Shown piece after piece: positions 43,834-55,374 of a stretch of 64,000 nucleotides of DNA. A program made the position numbers and the translations under genes. The notes beneath the pieces are model-generated. The model did not search any database. It was not told the DNA's origin and was given only the letters and a program-made list of their open reading frames with translations. Every line of letters begins with the position of its first letter. Position 1 is the stretch's first letter. The DNA comes from Leifsonia sp. ALI-44-B (GTDB taxonomy: Bacteria > Actinomycetota > Actinomycetes > Actinomycetales > Microbacteriaceae), in NCBI RefSeq assembly GCF_001984125.1, contig NZ_MTQL01000006.1, positions 1,116,001 to 1,180,000 on the forward strand. The letters run 5' to 3'.

Positions 43834-45648
43834 CTAGACCAACGAGTCGCGCCAGGCCGCGTGCAGCTGCGAGAACCGGCCGGTGCCGGCGATCAGATCG
43901 CCGGGCGTGCCGTCCTCGACGATGCGCCCGTGCTCCATGACGAGCACGCGATCGGCGATCGCGACCGTCGACAGGCGGTGCGCGATGATGACGGCCGTGC
44001 GATCGGCCAGCAGCGTCTGCAGCGCCTCCTGCACGAGCCGCTCCGACGGGATGTCGAGCGACGCCGTGGCCTCGTCCAAGATGAGCACCTGAGGGTCGGC
44101 CAGGAACGCACGCGCGAACGAGATCAGCTGACGCTGCCCAGCCGAGACGCGCCCGCCGCGCTTGTTCACATCGGTGTCATACCCGTTCGGGAGCGAGCGG
44201 ATGAACTCGTCGGCACCGACCGCCCGGGCCGCGCGCTCGATCTCCTCGCGCGAGGCATCCGGTTTGCCGATGGCGATGTTGTCGGCCACCGAACCCGAGA
44301 AGAGGTACGCCTCCTGGGTGACCATGACGATCGCTCGTCGCAGGTCTTTGGGGTGCAGCATCCTCAGGTCGACGTCGTCGAGCGTCACGCGCCCGGCCGA
44401 CGGGTCGTAGAAGCGCGAGATGAGCTTGGCGAGCGTCGACTTGCCGGCACCCGTCGAACCCACGAGCGCGATCGTCTGGCCGGCCGGCAGGTCGAGCGTG
44501 AAGTCGGGCAACACGACCGCGTCCTCGTTGTAGGCGAAGCGCACATCCTCGAACCGCACGTGCCCGCGCGCCGACCACAGGTCGACGGGCTTCTCGGGGT
44601 CGGGCACGGTGGGCTTTTCCTCGAGCACACCCGAGATCTTCTCGAGTGCGGCCGAGGCCGACTGATAGGAGTTGTAGAACATGGCCATGTCTTCCATGGG
44701 GTCGAAGAACCGTCGCGCATAGAGCACGGCCGCGAGCAGCGCACCGATCGCGAGCTGACCGTCGACCACCCGGAAACCGCCGACGAGCAACACGGCCGCG
44801 ACCGTCACGTTGCCGATCAGGATGAGACCCGGGTCGAACACGCCGAACAGCTGGATGACGCGCGCGTTCACATCGCGGTAGTTCTCGACGAGCCCGCCGA
44901 ACTCCTTCTCGTTGCGACGCTCCTTGCGGAACGCCTTCACGGCACGGATGCCCGTCATGGTCTCGACGAACTGCACGATGAGCTTGGCCGAGGCCACGCG
45001 CGACTGCCGGAACAGCTTCTGCGAGCGCACCTGGAACCAGCGCGTGAGGATGAACAGCGGCACGAGCGCACCGAGCAGCACGAGGCCGCTGGTCCAGTCG
45101 AGCAGGAACAGCGCGATACCCGTGAACAGGCTGTAGAGGATGCCCGAGACGAGCTGGTTGATGCCCGAGTCGAGCAGCTCGCGGATGGAGTCGAGATCGC
45201 TCGTCTGGCGCGAGATGATGCGACCCGACGTGTAGCTCTCGTGGAACTCCAGGCTCAGCTTCTGCGTCTGCAGGAACACGCGTTTGCGCAGGTCGATCAA
45301 GATCGCCTGGCTGACGCGCGCCGCGAGCACCGTGTACCACGCCATGAGCAGCGCGCCGATGACACCCGTGACGAGGTAGGCGGCAACGGTCAGGATGGCG
45401 GGCATCCAGTCCTGGTCGAGCACGGCGGGCAGCGCGCGGTCGATGCCGAAGGCGATCAGCGCGGGGCCGGCCACCTGGGCGGCGGTCGAGATCGCGACCA
45501 CCACCATCGTGAGGGCCACTTGAGCTTTCAGCGGCGACAGCAGCGAGCCGAGCAGGCGCGTCGACCGTCGCCGGATGGACTTCGATTCGGCGCGCGTGAA
45601 ATCGTCACGCTCTTCGCCGGTCACACCCGAGACAGATGTCTGGCTCAT
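43834..45648 (-). CDS. ABC exporter half-transporter, catalytic-Glu subunit
   Basis: 604 residues. Six-helix exporter membrane domain (about 40-330) and ATPase domain: Walker [10 protein letters not shown] near 397, signature VSAGQ near 503 (not the canonical LSGGQ), Walker [12 protein letters not shown] with the catalytic Glu near 523, and AHRLSTV H-loop. The degenerate signature fits a heterodimer with the upstream partner, where the non-hydrolysing site uses this signature. ATGA overlap with the partner gene. Substrate unknown; BmrCD/TM287-288-like multidrug or lipid export is typical. Confidence 0.93.
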   Translation of the reverse strand: MSQTSVSGVTGEERDDFTRAESKSIRRRSTRLLGSLLSPLKAQVALTMVVVAISTAAQVAGPALIAFGIDRALPAVLDQDWMPAILTVAAYLVTGVIGALLMAWYTVLAARVSQAILIDLRKRVFLQTQKLSLEFHESYTSGRIISRQTSDLDSIRELLDSGINQLVSGILYSLFTGIALFLLDWTSGLVLLGALVPLFILTRWFQVRSQKLFRQSRVASAKLIVQFVETMTGIRAVKAFRKERRNEKEFGGLVENYRDVNARVIQLFGVFDPGLILIGNVTVAAVLLVGGFRVVDGQLAIGALLAAVLYARRFFDPMEDMAMFYNSYQSASAALEKISGVLEEKPTVPDPEKPVDLWSARGHVRFEDVRFAYNEDAVVLPDFTLDLPAGQTIALVGSTGAGKSTLAKLISRFYDPSAGRVTLDDVDLRMLHPKDLRRAIVMVTQEAYLFSGSVADNIAIGKPDASREEIERAARAVGADEFIRSLPNGYDTDVNKRGGRVSAGQRQLISFARAFLADPQVLILDEATASLDIPSERLVQEALQTLLADRTAVIIAHRLSTVAIADRVLVMEHGRIVEDGTPGDLIAGTGRFSQLHAAWRDSLV

Positions 45649-47642
45649 CGGTTGACCTCCATTCCGGTGTTGCTTCTGTCGTCGCGGTCGCGATCGGGGT
45701 GCGTGTCGTCGAGCCCCTGCCGCACCGCCTCGGTGATCTGGATGTCGCGCTCGGCGTCACCCTCGGTGCGCGTGTCGTCGGCGTCCGCGTTCGACTCTGC
45801 CGCCCCCACACGTCGGCGCTCGGCCGCCTCGCGCTTCTCTTCGTCCTCGAGGCTCGAGATGACGAAGCGGTAGTGCTCGTTGGTGGCCAGCAGCTCGGAG
45901 TGCGTTCCGACGGCCACGATGCGTCCCTCCTGCATGAGCGCCACGCGGTCGGCGAGCGTCACGGTCGAGGGGCGGTGGGCCACGATGAGCGCGGTCGTGG
46001 ACGAGAGGACGCGGCGCAGGGCCGCCTCGACGAGCGCCTCGGTGTCGACATCCAACGCCGAGAGCGGGTCGTCGAGCACGAGGATCGACGGCGCCGCCGC
46101 CACCGCTCGGGCCAGGGCGAGGCGCTGACGCTGGCCGCCCGAGAGGCTGAGCCCCTCCTCACCAACGGTCGTGTCGACGCCGTCGGGCAGGTTGTGCACG
46201 AACGCCGCCTGCGCGATGTCGAGCGCCTCGGCCAGCACGCGGTCGGCCTCGGGCGAACGCGGGTCGAGGTCGGCGCGGCCGAGCAGCACGTTCTCGCGCA
46301 CGGTCGCCGAGAACAGGGTGGCGTCCTCGAAGGCCATGGCGATGTGGGTGCGCAACTCCTCGCGCGTCAGATCGCGCACGTCGACGCCATCCACGCGGAC
46401 CGCTCCCCCGGTGACGTCGTAGAGACGCGTCGTGAGGGCCGTGAGCGTCGACTTGCCGCAGCCCGTCAACCCCACGAGCGCCATGGTCTCACCGGGCGTG
46501 ATGGTGAGATCGACGCCGTCGATGAGGTCGCCGAAACGCTCGGGCGAATCCTGGTAGCGGAAGTGCACGTTGTCGAAACGCAGCTCGCCGCGCGGCTCGG
46601 CCACGGTGAGGGGATGCTCGGGGTCGGTGATTGCGTTGGGAGCATCCATGACCTCGAAGAACCGGTCGGTGGCGGTGCGCGTGTCGAACGTCATCGACAG
46701 CAGGAAGCCGATCGACTCGATCGGGAAGCGCAGCACCGTGGCCGTGGCGAAGAACGCGAACAGCTGTCCGACGGTGATCTGATCGGTGGACGCCAACCAG
46801 ATGCCGCCCAGCAGACACAGCGCGAACGCGACATCCGGAAGCAGCAGCAGCCACAGCCAGATGCCCGCGATGGCCTTGGCCTTGGCGATCTCGGTGCCCC
46901 GCAGGTCTTCGGCCTGAGCCTCGAAGTTCTTCAGCGCATAACGCCCGCGACCGAAAGCCTTGAGCACGCGGATGCCGTGCACGCTCTCCTCGACGGCCGT
47001 GGCCAGGTCGCCCGCCTGATCCTGGCTGCGGCGCGCGATCTCGGAGTACTTCTTCTCAAAGACGAACCCGTAGATCCAGATGGGAACGGCCATGACCAGG
47101 AAGATGAGGCCCAGCAGCCAGTTCCAGTAGAACAGCACGGCGGCGCCGATGAGGATCGTGACGGTGTTGACCACGAGCAGCACGATGCCGAACGACAACC
47201 AGCGGCGGATGAGGCCGAGGTCACTCACGGCACGCGACAGCAGCTGCCCGGACTGCCAGCGGTCGTGGAACGAAACCGGCAGGTCTTGCAGCTTGGCGTA
47301 GAGCGCGTTGCGCATCTTGGCCTCGACATGCGTGCCGGGTGTGAGCACGAACCAGCGCCGCAGCGCGATCATGATGGCCTCGACCACGCCGAGCGCCAGC
47401 ACGAGCAGCACGGCGGGCCAGATCTGGGCCGAATCACCCGTCGACAGCGGGCCGTCGACGAGGCGCTCCAGGATGAGCGGGATGCCGAGGGCCACGACTC
47501 CGGCGATGAGAGCGGCCACCATTCCCAGCACGATGCGGGGCACGGCGGACTTCACGTAGGGGTACATGCGCCAGAGCGCCTGCGCCGTGTTCAGGTCGGA
47601 CTTGTGGGAGGGCGGACGTTGTTCGTTCGCGTTTCGAGACAT
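45645..47642 (-). CDS. ABC exporter half-transporter, degenerate-site subunit
   Basis: 665 residues. Exporter membrane domain (residues 35-330) then ATPase domain: Walker [10 protein letters not shown] near 391, canonical signature LSGGQ near 498, Walker [12 protein letters not shown] near 519 with Asp in place of the catalytic Glu, and an H-loop AHRPSTV. The Asp substitution is the mark of the degenerate site in heterodimeric exporters. The C-terminal 60 residues are a charged Asp/Glu/Arg tail. Coupled to the second half-transporter. Confidence 0.93.
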   Translation of the reverse strand: MSRNANEQRPPSHKSDLNTAQALWRMYPYVKSAVPRIVLGMVAALIAGVVALGIPLILERLVDGPLSTGDSAQIWPAVLLVLALGVVEAIMIALRRWFVLTPGTHVEAKMRNALYAKLQDLPVSFHDRWQSGQLLSRAVSDLGLIRRWLSFGIVLLVVNTVTILIGAAVLFYWNWLLGLIFLVMAVPIWIYGFVFEKKYSEIARRSQDQAGDLATAVEESVHGIRVLKAFGRGRYALKNFEAQAEDLRGTEIAKAKAIAGIWLWLLLLPDVAFALCLLGGIWLASTDQITVGQLFAFFATATVLRFPIESIGFLLSMTFDTRTATDRFFEVMDAPNAITDPEHPLTVAEPRGELRFDNVHFRYQDSPERFGDLIDGVDLTITPGETMALVGLTGCGKSTLTALTTRLYDVTGGAVRVDGVDVRDLTREELRTHIAMAFEDATLFSATVRENVLLGRADLDPRSPEADRVLAEALDIAQAAFVHNLPDGVDTTVGEEGLSLSGGQRQRLALARAVAAAPSILVLDDPLSALDVDTEALVEAALRRVLSSTTALIVAHRPSTVTLADRVALMQEGRIVAVGTHSELLATNEHYRFVISSLEDEEKREAAERRRVGAAESNADADDTRTEGDAERDIQITEAVRQGLDDTHPDRDRDDRSNTGMEVNR

Positions 47643-47883
47643 TCGTTGTCAACTCTTCTATGCGTGGTGCGGGTGCCGCTGTCGGGCGGCGAGGCGTGTC
47701 GGCGCGGTGGGCGAGACGGATGCTGTCGCCCCGTGAGTCTGTAACTCCGGGGTCGGGCGCAATAGTTCTCGAGCGGCGACGGATGTGGATGGGTGAGCGC
47801 TCGGGGCGCTGATGGCGACGCCGAACGAACCGAACCCCGACGATGCGGTGGCCGGCGGCCGGACGGGCAGCGAACCGAGTGGT

Positions 47884-48021
47884 TTAGTCGGCGGTCACCG
47901 GGTTGTGGGCGGACGCGCGGTCGGTCGCGGGCTTCCGGCGCGGCTCAACAGCCACGAGGAACGCCGAGACCGCATTGCGCGCGGCGCTGAAGCCGGCTCC
48001 GTGAATGCGTGTAATCGTCAT
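47884..48021 (-). CDS. Small basic protein (45 residues), unknown function
   Basis: ATG 48021 follows a strong AGGAGGAGCG at good spacing; the stop TAA is at 47884-47886. The sequence begins TITRIHGAGFSAARNAVSAFLVAVEP and ends with a charged PRRKPATD tail. Composition and ribosome site support translation better than the overlapping plus-strand frame. It may be cotranscribed from the direction of the DDAH-like gene (174-base gap). No family was recognised. Confidence 0.6.
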   Translation of the reverse strand: MTITRIHGAGFSAARNAVSAFLVAVEPRRKPATDRASAHNPVTAD

Positions 48022-48195
48022 GACGCTCCTCCTGGTTTCGTATTCGTCGTCAGCGTGCGCGGTATTTTCGAGGCCCTCGCGAAGAGGGGACGAAATAACC
48101 GCGGACAGCCCTACAGAATATGAGTAAAGAGAAGCCCGGGGCAAGCAATCCGGCACAATCGGCCGGAAAAGGTGTGTGAACGGTCGGTGAACGGG

Positions 48196-49407
48196 TCAGC
48201 GCACCCGCACGGACAGGCACGTGACGCAGCCCTCGCGCTTCTCGAATTCGCTGATGTCGACGCGCACGACCGTGAAGCCGAGGTCTTCGATGAGCGCGGC
48301 CGTCTGCGGCGCGGCGGCCGACAGTAGCACGGTGTCGTCACTGAGGACCACGACGGCCGATCCCTCGGGCTCGGGCACGGCGCGGAAACGGTCGAAGAGG
48401 CGCACATCGTCGACGAGCGGCTCGTAGCCGATGACGGTGCCGTCGGGCAGAGCCGTAACGGCCGTCTTCAGGTGCAGCACCTTGGTGACGGGAACGGCGA
48501 CGACGACGTAACCCAGCGGGGCGAGCAGGGCGCGCAGCTGGCGCACACCCTCGGCGTTGGTGCGATCAGAGCGGCCGACATACACGGTCTCGCCCGCCGT
48601 GAGGATGTCGCCACCCTCGAGTGTTCCCGGCGCCTCGATGCGCTGCACCCGCAGGCCGAAGTCGCGCAGGTTGGCCTCGATACCCTCGACCTCGGGGGCG
48701 CGCGACTCGAGGGCCGGGCGCGTGATGACCGCCAGGTCGCCGAACAGCGCGACGACGTCCTCGACGAACACCGAATCCGGCAGGCCGTCGGCGAACGGCA
48801 GCTCGGAGGTGGTCCAGCCGTTGGCCTCGAACGCCTTGACGTAGGCATCCCACTGCTCGTCGACCTTGTCGCTGTCGACCGGCACGCGTTCGAGGTGGGT
48901 GACCACGCCGTCGTCGTACGTGGATGCCGGCATGCGCACGATCGCGATGCGCCGGTCGTTCGCCCGCGCCGACGCCCCGCGCCGCAGCACGGCGTTGTAG
49001 ACGAGGCGCCCGAGCGTGGCCGCGAAAACGATGTAGAGCAGGATGAAGATGGTGTTGACCCCCAGCAGGGTGCCGAACAGGTAGGCAACGACGCTGCCGT
49101 CGAGCACCTGGCCGCCCTGCAGGATGGGGATCAAGAGGCCGATGATGCCCGCGATGATGCCGGCCACGAGCCCAGCCGGAACGGCCGTGAACCAGACCCG
49201 CAGCCCGCCCACGAGCGCCAGCGCGAAGATGATCACGAAGCCGATGAGGCTCGCGATCGAGAAGTAGCTGTTGGCCGAGCCGATGATGGCCGACGTGAAC
49301 TGGTTCGAGAAGAAGAACGCGAACACCGTGGCGACGTGCACCCCGACAGCAACCGTGAGAGCGGCCAACAGAGATGCGACGAGCCGGCGGCCCCAGGTAA
49401 CAGACAT
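48196..49407 (-). CDS. Membrane-anchored dimethylargininase/arginine deiminase-like enzyme
   Basis: 403 residues. Residues 1-135 hold about four membrane helices (SLLAALTVAVGVHVATVFAF; FSIASLIGFVIIFALALVGG; AVPAGLVAGIIAGIIGLLI; TLLGVNTIFILLYIVFAATL). From about 150 the guanidino-modifying-enzyme fold of DDAH follows: LPDSVFVEDVVALFGD near 212, GTLEGGDIL near 260, VLHLKTAVTAL near 312 with the active-site His, and EGCVTCLSVR at the C-terminus with Cys 394 and 397, the latter in the position of the catalytic Cys. DDAH hydrolyses dimethylarginine to citrulline; substrate here unverified. Fusion of the enzyme to a membrane domain is unusual. Confidence 0.85.
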   Translation of the reverse strand: MSVTWGRRLVASLLAALTVAVGVHVATVFAFFFSNQFTSAIIGSANSYFSIASLIGFVIIFALALVGGLRVWFTAVPAGLVAGIIAGIIGLLIPILQGGQVLDGSVVAYLFGTLLGVNTIFILLYIVFAATLGRLVYNAVLRRGASARANDRRIAIVRMPASTYDDGVVTHLERVPVDSDKVDEQWDAYVKAFEANGWTTSELPFADGLPDSVFVEDVVALFGDLAVITRPALESRAPEVEGIEANLRDFGLRVQRIEAPGTLEGGDILTAGETVYVGRSDRTNAEGVRQLRALLAPLGYVVVAVPVTKVLHLKTAVTALPDGTVIGYEPLVDDVRLFDRFRAVPEPEGSAVVVLSDDTVLLSAAAPQTAALIEDLGFTVVRVDISEFEKREGCVTCLSVRVR

Positions 49408-49514
49408 GACTCACACCCTAGGGGTGATGTCTATGACGAAACTGTGGACCGCCGGCTCGGCGGACAGGTCGGGCGTGGCGCGGCCTCGATCGTGCAGCAG
49501 CGCCACGCTCCGAC

Positions 49515-51176
<1,662 letters not shown>

Positions 51177-51230
51177 GGGATCTGATCTCCTCGGTTGGGG
51201 TGTGCCGGCCGCAGGTCGCGGCCCGTGGGG

Positions 51231-51815
51231 TTAGAGGGCGGCGAGGTCGACGTCGCCGGTGGCGATGCTGCGCACCGTGTCGACGAGCAGTCGGCGCTCG
51301 ACCGGTTTGATGCGCTCGTGCAGCGCGTGTTCGGTGTCGCCCGGCAGGACGGGGACGCGCTCCTGCACGATGATGGGGCCGTCGTCGACACCGTTCGCGA
51401 CGACGATGATGCTCGCACCCGTCTGCTCCACGCCGGCCGCGAGCGCATCGCGCACGCCGTGGGCGCCGGGGAACTCGGGCAGGTAGGCGGGGTGCGTGTT
51501 GATGAGGTGCGGCGCGAGGGCGTCGACGACCCCGGCGGGCAGCAGGCGCATGAGGCCCGAGAGCACGACGAGGTCTGGCTGCCACACGCGGATCTGCTCG
51601 AGCAGCGCCTCGCCCCATTCGGCGCGCGAGTCGAACGACGAATACGGCACCGTGAAGGTGGGGATGCCGAAAGCCTCGGCGTGGGCCAGACCGTCGGCCT
51701 CGCGATCGGCACCGACCGCGATCACGCGAGCGGGGAACGCGTCATCGCTCGACGCCTCGAGGAGGGCGCGAAGATTGGAACCGGTGCCGGAGATGAGCAC
51801 AACCACGGAGAGCAC
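51231..51815 (-). CDS. purN: Phosphoribosylglycinamide formyltransferase
   Basis: 194 residues starting at GTG. Transfers formyl from 10-formyl-THF to GAR in purine synthesis. Motifs: [15 protein letters not shown] at the N-terminus (phosphate loop), [15 protein letters not shown] near 108 with the catalytic Asn-His, and [14 protein letters not shown] near 143 with the catalytic Asp. Leaderless start with TAGGCT six bases upstream, so it has its own promoter inside the DUF6350 gene end. Confidence 0.96.
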   Translation of the reverse strand: MLSVVVLISGTGSNLRALLEASSDDAFPARVIAVGADREADGLAHAEAFGIPTFTVPYSSFDSRAEWGEALLEQIRVWQPDLVVLSGLMRLLPAGVVDALAPHLINTHPAYLPEFPGAHGVRDALAAGVEQTGASIIVVANGVDDGPIIVQERVPVLPGDTEHALHERIKPVERRLLVDTVRSIATGDVDLAAL

Positions 51816-51821
51816 CCGAAC

Positions 51822-51827
51822 AGCCTA
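51822..51827 (-). promoter_or_regulatory. -10 element TAGGCT of purN overlapping the DUF6350 stop codon
   Basis: On the minus strand TAGGCT lies six bases before the purN GTG. Its first three bases are the TAG stop of the DUF6350 gene (51825-51827). Confidence 0.7.
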
Positions 51828-53183
51828 CCGTTTTGAGCGAGAACCCGATTCCCGCTCGGTCAGGCGCGAGCGACCGGATGTGGTGGATGCCGAAGCGGCG
51901 TCATGGTGATCGTCGGAGTGCCCGCTCGCCAGCATGCCGATGAGCGCCGCGATCGTCACCTCGACGAAGACGAAGAGCGCCACCCAGAGCGGGTTCGGGC
52001 CGACCTCGGCCAGGCGTCCCGGCCCGATCGCTCCGCCCGACAGCGACGCGAGCACGGCGAAGATGAGCGCGGAGATGAGCCCGATAGCGACGGCGCCCGC
52101 GGCAAGGGTGCGGTTGGCGTGGGCGGGAGTGGCGGCATCCGTCAGTCGTTCGCGCACGAGCATGGCGGCGAAGAAGCCGGCGAGCAAGGGCACAAGGATG
52201 CCGACGAAGCCGAACAGGAGGTCGGCGGTGGGCACGGCGCCGAGGATCGGGAAGGCGGGCAGCGGGCCGACGACCGTGTTGACGGGTGAGACGCTCGTGC
52301 CGGCGCCCAGCGCGAAACCGGGGCCCACGAGCCACGAGGCCACCCAGATGACGAGGTTGGGCATGAACGCCAGCTGGCCGAGGGTGACGGCGATGCCGCC
52401 CGTCACGCCCAGCTGCGTGCTCTCGTAAAGCGTGGTGATGGTGCCGAAGTTGGCGAAGATCGTGAGCGCGAGCAGCACGCTGGCCACGGCGAGGATGGCG
52501 GCGACCACGGCTGTGGCGCCCGTGAAGCCGGCGCGCAGGATGGCCAGTTGGGTGTCGCTGAAGCGGTCGGCTATGCGTTCGCCGAGGCCGGACGACGACC
52601 CGCGGGCGGCAGCGCCCGAACGTGTCCCGGACGCTTTGGCAGAAACGGCCGAGCCAGACGCGCTCGAGGGGGCAGACGCGACCCGGTGGCGGATGACTCC
52701 GATCGCGAGCCCCACGGCGATGACGAGCGGCGGCAACACGATGCCCTGCAGGATCGACGGCCGCAACTGATCGGACAACGCCGAGAACGTGAGGAGCGCC
52801 GATAACACGAGCGCCGCCACGAGCGAACCCGCGACGCCCGACTGCCAGTAACGGGTCTCGGCCGCCCGACGGCCGATGCGCACGGCTGCGAGAACCGAGA
52901 AGAGCGCGAAGGCGAGGGGCGCGATGGTCACGAAGAAGGGTTGCGCGGCTTGTGCCACGCCGACCTGGGCGATGGTCGCGGCATCCGCGGTCGCCCGGAT
53001 GTCGACGCCGTTACCCGCCAACCAGATGTCCACGGCGGCCCGCCAGAAAACAAGCCAGTCGGTCGCGAAACCGTCCTGTATCGCCCACAGGAGCGACAGG
53101 GGTACGAGCGGGATCGCCACGCCGATGGCGATGGCGATGAGGGTCTCGAGGGCGGCGAGAGTGGCAGTCTGTGAGCGGTTCAT
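51825..53183 (-). CDS. DUF6350 (PerM-like) multi-pass membrane protein
   Basis: 452 residues with some ten membrane helices and a polar Ala/Ser loop near residues 168-205. Recognised by topology and by its place beside purN-purH, where actinobacteria carry the DUF6350/PerM family; PerM of mycobacteria supports cell division. Sequence features include DWLVFWRAAVDIWLAGNGV near residue 42 and NLVIWVASWLVGPGFALGAG near 278. The stop TAG doubles as part of the purN promoter. Function in this organism unverified. Confidence 0.8.
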   Translation of the reverse strand: MNRSQTATLAALETLIAIAIGVAIPLVPLSLLWAIQDGFATDWLVFWRAAVDIWLAGNGVDIRATADAATIAQVGVAQAAQPFFVTIAPLAFALFSVLAAVRIGRRAAETRYWQSGVAGSLVAALVLSALLTFSALSDQLRPSILQGIVLPPLVIAVGLAIGVIRHRVASAPSSASGSAVSAKASGTRSGAAARGSSSGLGERIADRFSDTQLAILRAGFTGATAVVAAILAVASVLLALTIFANFGTITTLYESTQLGVTGGIAVTLGQLAFMPNLVIWVASWLVGPGFALGAGTSVSPVNTVVGPLPAFPILGAVPTADLLFGFVGILVPLLAGFFAAMLVRERLTDAATPAHANRTLAAGAVAIGLISALIFAVLASLSGGAIGPGRLAEVGPNPLWVALFVFVEVTIAALIGMLASGHSDDHHDAASASTTSGRSRLTERESGSRSKR

Positions 53184-53201
53184 CCGACTTGGAGCCTACC
53201 C

Positions 53202-54566
53202 TCAGCCCGCTTCCTCGACAGGCTGCCCGGCCGGGGTGTTGTGGGCCGGGCGCTGAAGCACTTCGAGCACGAACAGCAGCACGAGGGCCCCGATCGCGAT
53301 CCAGGCCATGTCCGCCACATCGATCGGTCGAACCAGGAGAACGATCGCAGCCGCAACCAAGAGGACGACCCAGCGGAGCAGACCGATGACACGGGCCAGA
53401 CGTGCTCCGAAGGCGCCCGTGGTCACGCCGTGCGCCTCGCCGAAACCGCGCACCGCGGATGCCGCGTCCCGTGCGCCCGCACGCAACACCCGAGGTGCCC
53501 GGCCGGGGCCGCCGAGCCACACGGCCACCGCGCTCGCCACACCGATCACCACGACACTACTCACGAGCGCGAACAGGCCCGCCGTCGCGTGGTCGAAGAC
53601 CACCTCGAGCGCGTCCCCCGGGAAGCCGTCGGCGCGGGCCGCGCGGCGCAGGAGCGGCCTCGAGATCGCGAGCGCAACGCCGAGCGCCATGCCCGTGGCC
53701 GCGACGGCGATGGCCGCGGCGATGGCGGCACGACGCTTGTTGCGTGCCAGGAGGACCCCTCCGGCGGCAGCCACCAGCGCGATCGCGGGCAGCCACGGCC
53801 CCACCGCGACGACGAGCGTATAGAGCGTCTGCACACCGGCCGCCTGCGACGTGTCGGCGATCACGATGGTGCGGTCGATGGAGGGAATCCGTTCGGCCAG
53901 CGTAAAACCGTCGGCAACCAGGGCCGCCTTCACCCGGTCCACGATCGGCCCGAGCTGCACGCCGATGTCACCCCGCGGGTCGGCTCCGATCTCGACGACC
54001 GCATCCGGGTCACCCTCGAGACTCAGGGTCAGTTGACGGTGGGTCCGCGTGAGGGCTTCGTTCCACACGGTCGAAAACGCGTCCGAGCGGACGACCTTCT
54101 CCACCACACGGTCGATGGCCGAGGTCACACCGGCCGCAGCCGGGTCGCGCAGCAGGTCGAGGGCGGCAGCGGCCTTCGGCGGCACACCCAGACTCTCGAT
54201 CCCGTCGAAGAGGTCGTCGGTGAGGGCCTCGACGTCGAGCGCCTCGCTGATGGCCGCCTCGGTTTCACGGATCACGGCATCTTGCACCGCCGGTTCGTCC
54301 ACGAGGGGACCGAAGGTTTCGACGAAAGACTGCGTGTCCGTGAGTTCTGTGACCGCCCAGCTCGCGGCGATACTCACGGGCGCGAGCACGGCGGCCACGA
54401 CGATGAGCATGGCTGAGAGGAGCTGAGAGAAAAGCCGCGCGACTCGACCCGTCTTCGGCGTGTCGGATTTCCCGGTCGTCACGCGTTCACGTTGCCGAAG
54501 CCTCGCGTTCTCGGCCTCGAGACGGGCAATCCGCACGCTTTGGGCGCTTTCCGACTCCGTCATCAT
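53202..54566 (-). CDS. Membrane protein of unknown function with N-terminal coiled coil
   Basis: 454 residues. A short coiled-coil-like N-terminus (RIARLEAENARLRQRER) is followed by a membrane helix (SAMLIVVAAVLAPVSIAASWAV), an extracellular domain of about 180 residues (DTQSFVETFGPLVDEPAVQDAV to IVIADTSQAAGVQ), and four or five helices, ending in a VLLVAAAIVLLVRP and IAIGALVLLFVLEVL pair. Large outer-domain membrane proteins of this layout are common in actinobacteria without assigned function. Eighteen bases before the DUF6350 gene, so possibly cotranscribed. Confidence 0.8.
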   Translation of the reverse strand: MMTESESAQSVRIARLEAENARLRQRERVTTGKSDTPKTGRVARLFSQLLSAMLIVVAAVLAPVSIAASWAVTELTDTQSFVETFGPLVDEPAVQDAVIRETEAAISEALDVEALTDDLFDGIESLGVPPKAAAALDLLRDPAAAGVTSAIDRVVEKVVRSDAFSTVWNEALTRTHRQLTLSLEGDPDAVVEIGADPRGDIGVQLGPIVDRVKAALVADGFTLAERIPSIDRTIVIADTSQAAGVQTLYTLVVAVGPWLPAIALVAAAGGVLLARNKRRAAIAAAIAVAATGMALGVALAISRPLLRRAARADGFPGDALEVVFDHATAGLFALVSSVVVIGVASAVAVWLGGPGRAPRVLRAGARDAASAVRGFGEAHGVTTGAFGARLARVIGLLRWVVLLVAAAIVLLVRPIDVADMAWIAIGALVLLFVLEVLQRPAHNTPAGQPVEEAG

Positions 54567-54633
54567 GCTGCCCTTCTCGATCGGGCACGCGGTCTCCTAC
54601 CGGGCGCTGAGCACACGGTAGCGCTTCGATGAC

Positions 54634-55260
54634 TCAGCCCGCTGGCGTCCGTTCGAAAGAATCAACGCGGATGCCCACGGCCGGCAGCAGCACGCCGTCG
54701 ATGATGGAGAGGAGGAACGGGCGGTCGACGGGTTTTTGCAACACGAGCACGCGATACGCGGTCATGGCGGGGGTGATGAGGGCGAGCGTCTCGAGGTCGC
54801 AGTCGCTCGCGATCTCGCCACGCTCGATGGCCCGCCGCAGGAGCGTCTTGTTGGCCTCGGCGCGCGGGCGGATGATGGCCTGCTCAATCGCCTGCGCGAG
54901 CTCGGGCGACTTCGAAAGCATCGACGAGAGCCCCGCCATGATCTGCAGCTTCTTCTCGGCCTCTTCGATCGTGCGCGGTTTGATGAGACCCACGAGGTCG
55001 CCGCGCAGCGTGCCGGTATCGGGCAGGTGCTCGAGGTCGGCGCGTTTCATGCACGCGACGGCGTCGATCACGAGTTCGTTCTTCGAAGCCCAGCGGCGGT
55101 AGAGCGTGGCCTTGCCGGCCTTGGCGCGGGCGGCCACCATCTCCACGGTCATGCCGTCGTAGCCGCATTCGGCGAGCACCTCGAGTGCCGCGTCGAGGAT
55201 TTCGGGGTCGCGCGAGTGATCGCGCTTGCGCCCCAGTTTGGGGGATTCGACCTGCGTCAT
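54634..55260 (-). CDS. TetR-family repressor of the adjacent MFS exporter
   Basis: 208 residues. N-terminal TetR helix-turn-helix: ILDAALEVLAECGYDGMTVEMVAARAKAGKATLYRRWASK (residues 20-60) with the usual GKATLYRRW recognition turn. The C-terminal ligand domain has no family-wide marks and resembles the TetR_C_16/YfiR-like group. Divergent from the MFS gene, with a 26-bp imperfect palindrome over the promoters; it should repress both. Confidence 0.93.
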   Translation of the reverse strand: MTQVESPKLGRKRDHSRDPEILDAALEVLAECGYDGMTVEMVAARAKAGKATLYRRWASKNELVIDAVACMKRADLEHLPDTGTLRGDLVGLIKPRTIEEAEKKLQIMAGLSSMLSKSPELAQAIEQAIIRPRAEANKTLLRRAIERGEIASDCDLETLALITPAMTAYRVLVLQKPVDRPFLLSIIDGVLLPAVGIRVDSFERTPAG

Positions 55261-55326
55261 TGCGGCGGCCTCCTCGTGTTTTCGGGCCTCGACGGGTTCA
55301 TCCCATGTTAGCGAAGGGTTAAATAT

Positions 55327-55370
55327 AGAACTGATCGTATCCGAAACTGGCCGGTTCCGTATATAGTTCT
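55327..55370. promoter_or_regulatory. TetR operator region with nested inverted repeats and leaderless promoter
   Basis: A 26-bp imperfect palindrome (55338-55363, ten of thirteen pairs, centre CTGG/CCGG) is nested in a second inverted repeat AGAACT (55327-55332)/AGTTCT (55365-55370). The -10 TATAGT (55362-55367) ends seven bases before the MFS ATG, so a bound repressor would cover the promoter. Confidence 0.8.
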
Positions 55371-55374
55371 CGAC

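Noticed and set aside
47812-48123. 103-codon plus-strand frame in the gap before the DDAH-like gene
   Set aside because: No ribosome site and no recognisable features; the minus-strand 45-codon frame has AGGAGG at the right distance.
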